Shown here one piece after another: positions 31,590-36,180 of a stretch of 36,180 nucleotides of DNA (positions within the stretch are counted from its first letter, which is position 1; the number at the start of each line of letters is the position of its first letter). Made by a program: the position numbers and the translations under genes. The notes under the pieces were generated by a model, which had not been told where the DNA came from, did no database searches, and saw only the letters and a list, made by a program, of their open reading frames with translations. This stretch comes from Sulfurovum sp. (GTDB taxonomy: Bacteria; Campylobacterota; Campylobacteria; Campylobacterales; Sulfurovaceae), in the NCBI GenBank assembly GCA_027065815.1, contig JAMONL010000153.1:1-36180 (forward strand), given 5' to 3'.

Positions 31590-32518
31590 AATCGATTCTT
31601 CTTGACACTCTGAGGTAATTCTCCGGTTAACGACTTAAGGAAAGCCACGATCTTTTCGATCTCTTCCTCAGACATATATCTGCCAAGTTGATGTTCTGAC
31701 ATTATCTCTACTGCCTCTTTAAGCGTATCCGCACGGCCATCATGCATATACGGAGCGGTCAATGCTACATTTCTCAGTGACGGCACTTTAAAAACAAATT
31801 TGTCTTCTTCCTGTTTGGTAATATTATAACGTCCCAACGCACTGCTGTTGGCATCTTTAAAAATACCGAATTTGTTATAAAAATTCCCTCCTACATTGAC
31901 ACCATTATGACAGACGATACAGCCCTTGGATTTAAAAAGTCCGTACCCCTCTTCTGCCTCCGAACCGATCGCATTCTTTTCTCCCTTAAGATAACGGTCA
32001 AAAGGTGCATTAGGCGTAATGAGTGTCTTTTCATACTCTGCAATGGCATCAGCAACATTCTCTTCAGTGATACCATCGGCATATACAGCTGCAAAATCTG
32101 AAAGATACATTGTATTCTGTTTCAGTTTTTCTACAGTCTGTGCCATGGTCATGTTCATTTCCACCGGATTCTCTATTGGTCCAAAGACCTGTGCTTTCAG
32201 ATCTTCGGCACGACCATCCCAGAATTGACGAAAATTAAAGACGGCATTATAAACGGTTGGCGCATTAATATTCCCTTCCTTACCATTGACTCCAATAGAA
32301 AACTTCCGACCGTCATCTCCTCCATTTTCAAGATCATGGCAACTGGCACAAGAAATTGTACCATCTGCAGATAGCTGAGGATCAAAAAAAAGTTTCTGCC
32401 CCAGTGCTGTTTTTTCCTGGTCTACATTCATACTTTGGGGAATCGGTTTGATAGGAGCAGATAAAACCGTACTGAAAAATACAGAAAGCAGCAAAATGAT
32501 CTTTCCAAACAGATTCAT
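31586..32518 (-). CDS. Di-heme cytochrome c peroxidase (CcpA/MauG family)
   Basis: The 310-residue periplasmic protein begins with a signal peptide (about 1-20, 'IILLLSVFFSTVLSA'). Two c-type haem sites are present: 'ISCASCHDLENGG' near residue 55-67 and 'GCIVCHNGVNVGG' near 199-211. Family blocks include 'LGQKLFFDPQLSADGT' before haem 1, 'NAPTVYNAVFNFRQFWDGRA' between them, and 'FKVPSLRNVALTAPYMHDGRADTLKEAVEIM' (quoted in parts) after haem 2, carrying the Met/His ligand region. These enzymes reduce H2O2 to water with electrons from small cytochromes. It follows argB by 17 bp and overlaps the GGDEF/EAL gene by 4 bp. A MauG-like oxidase without peroxidase activity is the alternative. Confidence 0.9.
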   Translation of the reverse strand: MNLFGKIILLLSVFFSTVLSAPIKPIPQSMNVDQEKTALGQKLFFDPQLSADGTISCASCHDLENGGDDGRKFSIGVNGKEGNINAPTVYNAVFNFRQFWDGRAEDLKAQVFGPIENPVEMNMTMAQTVEKLKQNTMYLSDFAAVYADGITEENVADAIAEYEKTLITPNAPFDRYLKGEKNAIGSEAEEGYGLFKSKGCIVCHNGVNVGGNFYNKFGIFKDANSSALGRYNITKQEEDKFVFKVPSLRNVALTAPYMHDGRADTLKEAVEIMSEHQLGRYMSEEEIEKIVAFLKSLTGELPQSVKKNRL

Positions 32519-32535
32519 ACTTTCTCCCCACTTTT

Positions 32536-33387
32536 TTAAAGTTCTATACAGGTTCCGACACCTGAGCTTGTCAGTATTTCCAGTAACAAGGAGTGTTCCA
32601 CTCTTCCGTCAATAATGTGTGCTTTTTTCACACCGCCTCTCAAGGCTTCAATACAGGCGTCTACTTTGGGTACCATGCCACCCTGGATCGTCCCGTCCTC
32701 TTTCAGAGCTTCTGTTGTTGAAATATCGAGATTGGTAATGAGTGCCATCTCTTTATCCAGTACCCCAGCCGTATCGGTCAGAAAAAGCACTTTCCTTGCT
32801 TCCAGTGCTACAGCGATCTGGGAAGCAGCAAGATCCGCATTGATGTTAAACCCAGGATGTCCCACACTTGAACTTGAAGCAATAGGTGCGATGACCGGGA
32901 CGAACCCATCATTGATAATATTATTTACAATTTCCGGATTCACATTCTCTATGATCCCGGTATACCCAAAATTATTAAAATCTTTAGCTCTTGCTTCAAG
33001 AAATTTTCCGTCTTTCCCTGAAATACCGATCGCTTTGGCACCATGGTTGTTCAGTAAGGAGACAATCTCTTTATTGATCTCTCCACTGAGTACCATTTCT
33101 GCAATACGCATGACCTCTTTGGTTGTGACACGCTGACCATCCACGAATTTCGTATCCACACCAAGATCAGAAAGCAGATCCGTAATACTTTTCCCACCAC
33201 CATGCACAATGATCGGTTTCATACCCACAAGGTGAAGCAAAACAATATCCTGAGCGAACTGCTCTTTTAAAGCATTGCTGGTCTGCGCAGAACCACCGTA
33301 TTTTATAACGATCTTTTCATTTGAGAATTTTTTGATGAAGGGAAGGGCATCAAGAAGTGTTTTAACGACATCTATTTTGGCTTGCAT
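32536..33387 (-). CDS. argB: Acetylglutamate kinase ArgB
   Basis: ArgB phosphorylates N-acetylglutamate with ATP in arginine synthesis. The 283-residue amino-acid-kinase-fold protein shows 'IVIKYGGSAQT' near residues 26-36, 'PIIVHGGGKSITDLLSDLG' near 58-76 (substrate/phosphate loop), 'FVDGQRVTTKEVM', 'GFNINADLAASQIAVAL' near 172-188, 'FLTDTAGVLD' and a C-terminal 'GGMVPKVDACIEALRGGVKKAHIIDGR' block (given here in parts). The N-terminal 'AKIDVVKTLLDALPFIKKF' helix suggests the hexameric, arginine-sensitive type; that last point is inference. Its ATG overlaps the lpxK stop as TAATG. No other arg gene is adjacent. Confidence 0.96.
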   Translation of the reverse strand: MQAKIDVVKTLLDALPFIKKFSNEKIVIKYGGSAQTSNALKEQFAQDIVLLHLVGMKPIIVHGGGKSITDLLSDLGVDTKFVDGQRVTTKEVMRIAEMVLSGEINKEIVSLLNNHGAKAIGISGKDGKFLEARAKDFNNFGYTGIIENVNPEIVNNIINDGFVPVIAPIASSSSVGHPGFNINADLAASQIAVALEARKVLFLTDTAGVLDKEMALITNLDISTTEALKEDGTIQGGMVPKVDACIEALRGGVKKAHIIDGRVEHSLLLEILTSSGVGTCIEL

Positions 33388-34310
33388 TATTTTGAACCTT
33401 TGTTTCTATATGTTTGAATATATTGATCAATGAGAGCAAATACCTCATCTTTGATCTCTAATTTTAACTTCATTTTTGAGAGGGGCAACTTAAAGCCTTT
33501 CATTTTGACCCTGTCTTTCTCCGTAACAAGCAGCGTTTCGGCACCATACTCCTGCATTTGACGCCTCAGCTGTTCTTTGTCAAAATAGGCATGGTCTTCC
33601 AGATACACTTTCCCGACAACATTTTTTGGCAAATACGGGTCAAGCCTCTGCGGATTTGAGATCGCTGTAACCAAGAGCATTTTGCTACTGAGATCTTCCA
33701 AAGTTATTTTTCGAATAAAATCCTTCTCTTCTTTCAAAACAAGATCTGCATACACATTCATGAACCAGAACTCTCTGAAGGCACCTGAGGGGAAAGGAAA
33801 ATAGTTCTTGACCTCCTTGGGCTCCAGAAGTATTTCAAACTTTTCTATGTCAACACGGTTAAATCCGTCATCGAGGATGATGAGTTCAGCACCCTGCTCT
33901 TTTGCCAGTGTAATGGCTTTTGAGCGGTTCTCACTGACGATCACGGAAGCTTTGGGAAGAGAGATCGCCATCAGCATCGCTTCATCCCCACTATCTTTTA
34001 CTGTACACAGAATGTCACCTTTACTACTGACCTGAACCAGGTTTTTACTCTGTCTGCCGTATCCTCTGGAAACAACTGCAACCTTTTCATACCGAGAAGC
34101 CAATGCAATGACAAAAGGGGTTTTACCGCTGCCGCCTACTACAAGATTACCAATACTGATGATAGGCAGGCCAAAAGACTTTTTCACCACGAACAGACGT
34201 CTGAAATACATGACAAGTCCATAAACCAGAGAGAGCGGTGAGAGGAGTATGATAATGATATAGTGATACCATTTTGGATCAAACATCATTTTTTCTATAA
34301 AACTATTCAT
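33387..34310 (-). CDS. lpxK: Tetraacyldisaccharide 4'-kinase LpxK
   Basis: LpxK phosphorylates the 4' position of the lipid A disaccharide at the inner membrane. Seen: an N-terminal membrane-associated segment 'WYHYIIIILLSPLSLVYGLVM', the P-loop 'ISIGNLVVGGSGKTPFVIAL', 'VAVVSRGYGRQSKNLV', 'DSGDEAMLMAI', 'LIILDDGFNR' (family DDGFQH, altered after Phe) and 'LLVTEKDRVKMKG' near the end. The track starts at 34376, but the extra 22 residues overlap the DUF455 gene by 74 bp and lack family similarity; the ATG at 34310 overlaps it by 8 bp and gives 307 residues ('MNSFIEKMMFDPKWYHY'), the expected start. It lies between DUF455 and argB in the operon. Start choice is firm but not proven. Confidence 0.92.
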   Translation of the reverse strand: MNSFIEKMMFDPKWYHYIIIILLSPLSLVYGLVMYFRRLFVVKKSFGLPIISIGNLVVGGSGKTPFVIALASRYEKVAVVSRGYGRQSKNLVQVSSKGDILCTVKDSGDEAMLMAISLPKASVIVSENRSKAITLAKEQGAELIILDDGFNRVDIEKFEILLEPKEVKNYFPFPSGAFREFWFMNVYADLVLKEEKDFIRKITLEDLSSKMLLVTAISNPQRLDPYLPKNVVGKVYLEDHAYFDKEQLRRQMQEYGAETLLVTEKDRVKMKGFKLPLSKMKLKLEIKDEVFALIDQYIQTYRNKGSK

Positions 34311-35121
34311 CACAAACCTTTGCACCCAGTTTTTTGATCTCGATACAGTTAAACCCTGCCTCTTTTCTTGCTTCAACGTTAATATGCGGACGGTGCTTTG
34401 ACATCAGTTTATAACGCTTAAGTATTTCGAAATAGACGGAAGTATCCAATCCCTCTTTCTCACAGAGATATTTGAACCATTTATCACCTTTATGCACATG
34501 CCCAATCTCTTCATCATAAATGATGTTCAAAGTATCTATCAGCTTTTTAACCACAGGATTTTTACGTTTATTATCCAGTTTTTTGATGATCTGAGGATTC
34601 ACATCCAACCCGGAAGCTTCATAATAACGCGGTATGATCGCCATACGGTCAAGAATACTGTGTGCCGTATGTTCTGCTGCATCAAAAAGCCCGCAATGCA
34701 CAGGAAAATCTCCGTAACTGTAATCCAACTCTGTCAACAGCGTAGAGAGCATCTTATAGTGACGTATCTCATCTGAAGCCACTTCCAGCCAATCGATCTT
34801 ATATGCCACAGGCATATCTGGGAAACGGTACACAGCATCCAAGGCAAGATCGATCGCAGAGTATTCTATATGTGCAATAGCATGCACAAGTGTGGCAAGG
34901 CCTTCAGGATTGTCAAAATCTTTTCTTGCCGGTAATTGTCTAGGATCGACAATGCGACACTTTGAAGCATAGGAAGGTTTTTCAAAATGAAGAGGAATAA
35001 AGCCTTCCTCACAACTAACCTGATTTTGGTTACAATACTGCAAACATTGAAGTGTCATTTTTTCTTTGAAAACAATATCATCAGAAAGAATCACTTCTTC
35101 CAATACTTTGTAAAAATTCAT
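34303..35121 (-). CDS. DUF455 family ferritin-like protein
   Basis: The 272-residue soluble protein is a DUF455 member, a ferritin-like four-helix-bundle family related to di-iron hydroxylases such as MiaE. Possible iron ligands are in 'AIAHIEYSAIDLALDAVYRF' near residues 80-99 (E..xxH region), 'VASDEIRHYKMLSTLL' near 113-128 (ExxH) and 'YDEEIGHVHKGDKWF' near 195-209 (E..H). The N-terminus 'MNFYKVLEEVILSDDI' looks like the family start. Its biochemical role is not established. It is the first gene of a five-gene operon (DUF455-lpxK-argB-peroxidase-GGDEF/EAL). No ribosome site precedes the ATG; a minus-strand TATAAT ends only 5 bp before it, suggesting a leaderless mRNA (see findings). Confidence 0.85.
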   Translation of the reverse strand: MNFYKVLEEVILSDDIVFKEKMTLQCLQYCNQNQVSCEEGFIPLHFEKPSYASKCRIVDPRQLPARKDFDNPEGLATLVHAIAHIEYSAIDLALDAVYRFPDMPVAYKIDWLEVASDEIRHYKMLSTLLTELDYSYGDFPVHCGLFDAAEHTAHSILDRMAIIPRYYEASGLDVNPQIIKKLDNKRKNPVVKKLIDTLNIIYDEEIGHVHKGDKWFKYLCEKEGLDTSVYFEILKRYKLMSKHRPHINVEARKEAGFNCIEIKKLGAKVCDE

Positions 35122-35126
35122 AAGGA

Positions 35127-35132
35127 ATTATA
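35127..35132 (-). promoter_or_regulatory. Putative -10 (TATAAT) giving a leaderless DUF455 operon mRNA
   Basis: A perfect TATAAT on the minus strand is followed by TCCTT and then the DUF455 ATG. The expected RNA start falls on or next to the A of the ATG. The spacer on the plus strand carries AAGGA for the MBL gene, so the same 13 bp would serve both genes. Confidence 0.45.
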
Positions 35133-35134
35133 TC

Positions 35135-35740
35135 ATGCAAATCAAAATACAACCTATGGGTGCCTATCAGACAAACTGCTACATTGTTACAGTTGACGGG
35201 AAAGACCTCATCATCGATCCGGGGATAGATGCAACCCAGTGGGTAGTGAACAATGTCAGCAACCCTGTTGCTATACTAAACACTCACGGCCACTTCGACC
35301 ATGTCTGGTCCAATGCAGCCGTAAAAGAAGCTTTGAAGATACCTATTTACTGCCCTGAAGGTGATGTCTTCATGCTGACAGATGACCCACTTGGACAAGG
35401 TACACCCAAAAGTATCCCGGATCATATCATTCATGGAGACCAGGAAGTGAATATAGAAGGGATCAAGATAAAATACAGACATTTCCCAGGACATACACCG
35501 GGCTGTTCCGTCATAGAAATAGACGATGTGTGGTTCTCGGGTGACTTCCTTTTCCAGCAATCCATAGGAAGATGGGATTTCCCCTCATCAAGCGGAGAAG
35601 ATATGATAAAAAGTCTGGAGAAAGCCTTGACCATAGAGGGAGACTATACAATCTACCCGGGACATGGTTTGAGTACAACACTCAAAGCTGAACAGAAGGT
35701 CATACCTTTTTGGATAGATCAAGTTAGAAGTACATTGTAA
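35135..35740 (+). CDS. MBL-fold metallo-hydrolase (glyoxalase II-like)
   Basis: The 201-residue soluble protein has the full metallo-beta-lactamase motif set: 'ILNTHGHFDHVWSN' (HxHxDH) near residues 47-60, 'FPGHTPGCSVIEI' near 111-123 (third His), 'VWFSGDFLFQQSIGRWDFP' near 126-144 (bridging Asp), and 'IYPGHGLSTTLK' near 171-182 (last His). The opening 'MGAYQTNCYIVTVDGKDLIIDPG' (in parts) fits the small glyoxalase II-like branch that lacks the C-terminal substrate domain. Likely a thioester or related hydrolase in the cytoplasm; substrate unknown. It diverges from DUF455 with only 13 bp between start codons. AAGGA lies 8 bp before its ATG; its promoter must lie inside the DUF455 gene. Confidence 0.92.
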   Translation: MQIKIQPMGAYQTNCYIVTVDGKDLIIDPGIDATQWVVNNVSNPVAILNTHGHFDHVWSNAAVKEALKIPIYCPEGDVFMLTDDPLGQGTPKSIPDHIIHGDQEVNIEGIKIKYRHFPGHTPGCSVIEIDDVWFSGDFLFQQSIGRWDFPSSSGEDMIKSLEKALTIEGDYTIYPGHGLSTTLKAEQKVIPFWIDQVRSTL

Positions 35741-35864
35741 ATGCTGTAGAGGTATTATCTTTCGACAATACTAAAATATACAAAAAATAGAGTTAGAATA
35801 AGACAACAAGTTGCTGAAGACCTAAGCAAAGCACGGTATTATCGTGAGGTAAAAAAGGATTGAT

Positions 35865-35936
35865 CACGCGATAAGCGTGCCTGTCATGGCGAACGCCCTT
35901 GAAAGCGCAGCGATTCGAGAGCCATGACGATTTTTT
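35865..35936. repeat. Palindromic GC-rich element with terminator-like 3' end
   Basis: A small hairpin CACGC/GCGTG (35865-35879, loop GATAA) is followed by an 8-bp stem GTCATGGC/GCCATGAC (35883-35890 / 35921-35928). The enclosed 30 nt include GAAAGCGCAGCGATTCGAG and can form inner CGAA/TTCG and CGC/GCG pairings. Six T follow at 35931-35936, so it could terminate the MBL transcript. The GTCATnGCGAA...GCGCAGCGA wording resembles dispersed palindromic repeats found in several bacterial genomes. Confidence 0.6.
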
Positions 35937-36033
35937 GCTTCGTTTTTTCTAAAAAAATGAAGAGAGAAACAACACCGCAGTTAAAATAAGAGGGAATAGT
36001 ATTAAATGATAATTAAAAAAAGATTAAATTATC

Positions 36034-36055
36034 TGTTCCCATACAGGTGGGAACA
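36034..36055 (-). terminator. Terminator-like hairpin after the response-regulator gene
   Basis: Stem TGTTCCCA/TGGGAACA (8 bp, loop TACAGG) lies 12 bp after the stop of the minus-strand gene. On that strand a seven-T run follows about 14 nt later (AATCTTTTTTTAATT), so termination is plausible but not textbook. Confidence 0.5.
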
Positions 36056-36066
36056 AGAGGAAAAGA

Positions 36067-36180
36067 TTAATACGAGAATTTATACCCACGTCTACGTACA
36101 GTATGGATCACCTGGAATCCAAGAATACTCTTCAAACGCTTACGTATCTGATTGATCGCAACCTCAACCGTATTGTCAGA
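36067..36180 (-). CDS. OmpR/PhoB-family response regulator, C-terminal fragment
   Basis: Only the last 37 codons are in the window; the gene continues past the right edge, so it is not in the ORF track. The fragment 'VAINQIRKRLKSILG' then 'IHTVRRRGYKFSY' followed by TAA matches the end of the winged-helix DNA-binding domain of OmpR-type regulators (family pattern V.V.I..LR.K.......I.TVRG.GY.f). The receiver domain, target genes and partner kinase cannot be seen. The wing has RRRGY where most members have RGxGY, a common variant in this phylum. Confidence 0.85.
   Translation of the reverse strand, partial: SDNTVEVAINQIRKRLKSILGFQVIHTVRRRGYKFSY

Larger units (their letters stand above)
35741..36066. 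other. 326-bp intergenic region without a supported gene
   Basis: No credible ORF is present. From left to right it holds AT-rich DNA with a small CACG/CGTG hairpin (35832-35846), a structured GC-rich element at about 35865-35936, a second AT-rich stretch, and a terminator-like hairpin at 36034-36055 for the response regulator. The junction between MBL gene and element shows no TATAAT toward either gene. Confidence 0.7.

Noticed and set aside
34311-34376. Extra 22 N-terminal residues of LpxK in the track
   Set aside because: They overlap the DUF455 coding region by a further 66 bp and look like frame noise; MNSFIEKMMFDP is the plausible start.

Overview
The window looks like chromosomal DNA of a Campylobacterota (Epsilonproteobacteria) species, most likely a Sulfurovum/Sulfurimonas-type sulfur or hydrogen oxidiser. 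This is a judgement from gene content and protein style: a UPF0323 lipoprotein paired with a glutathionylspermidine-synthase-like gene, DUF455 and DUF4149 proteins, a LysM+3D-domain protein, a short LpxK with DDGFN, and a ppiD-ftsA-ftsZ cluster near rsmH with an FtsL-like gene. The DNA is moderately AT-rich, genes are packed tightly on both strands with many 1-8 bp overlaps, and most promoters show a clear TATAAT without a good -35, as expected for this phylum. No tRNA, rRNA, CRISPR array, insertion sequence or phage gene was seen. The window is mostly conserved housekeeping chromosome with a few accessory genes.

Layout. 1-1482: the start of a secreted TonB-plug-like protein (leaves the left edge) diverges from a GNAT-fold acyltransferase of the FeeM/exosortase-associated type. 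1492-5857 (minus): operon rsmH - ftsL-like - RND efflux permease. 5921-9533 (plus): a class II aldolase-fold protein that lacks the usual metal ligands, a CPA2 K+/H+ antiporter, and an acidic protein with a repeated LDLDDML motif and C-terminal Sel1 repeats. 9576-10889 (minus): bioA. 11007-16965 (plus): ppiD-like, ftsA, ftsZ, terminator, then UPF0323 lipoprotein and ATP-grasp (YgiC-like). 17020-20700 (minus): prmC, DUF4149, hypoxanthine-DNA glycosylase, apaH, and ppaC from its own promoter. 20804-22624: hotdog-fold protein converging on an M48 protease. 22733-24670 (plus): ABC-F protein Uup. 24680-28655 (minus): seven-repeat secreted propeller, thrC, LysM/3D protein. 28719-35121 (minus): compact operon DUF455 - lpxK - argB - di-heme peroxidase - PAS/PAS/GGDEF/EAL protein. 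35135-35740 (plus): MBL-fold hydrolase. 35741-36066: non-coding, holding a palindromic element and a terminator. 36067-36180 (minus): C-terminus of an OmpR-family response regulator.

Themes. Cell division and envelope functions dominate: rsmH, FtsL-like, PpiD, FtsA, FtsZ, LpxK, LysM/3D, UPF0323 lipoprotein and RND pump. Amino-acid and cofactor synthesis (bioA, thrC, argB), nucleotide clean-up (apaH, ppaC, DNA glycosylase) and translation factors (prmC, Uup) fill the rest. I see no convincing new multi-gene system. The best second-look items are the metal-ligand-less aldolase, the FeeM-like acyltransferase, a probable leaderless promoter for the DUF455 operon, the exactly seven-fold propeller, the GGDEF/EAL protein without an I-site coupled to a di-heme peroxidase, two palindromic GC-rich intergenic elements, and a weak terminator-like hairpin on the ftsA stop codon. 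Three track starts are corrected here: UPF0323 (15202), LpxK (34310) and M48 protease (22624).
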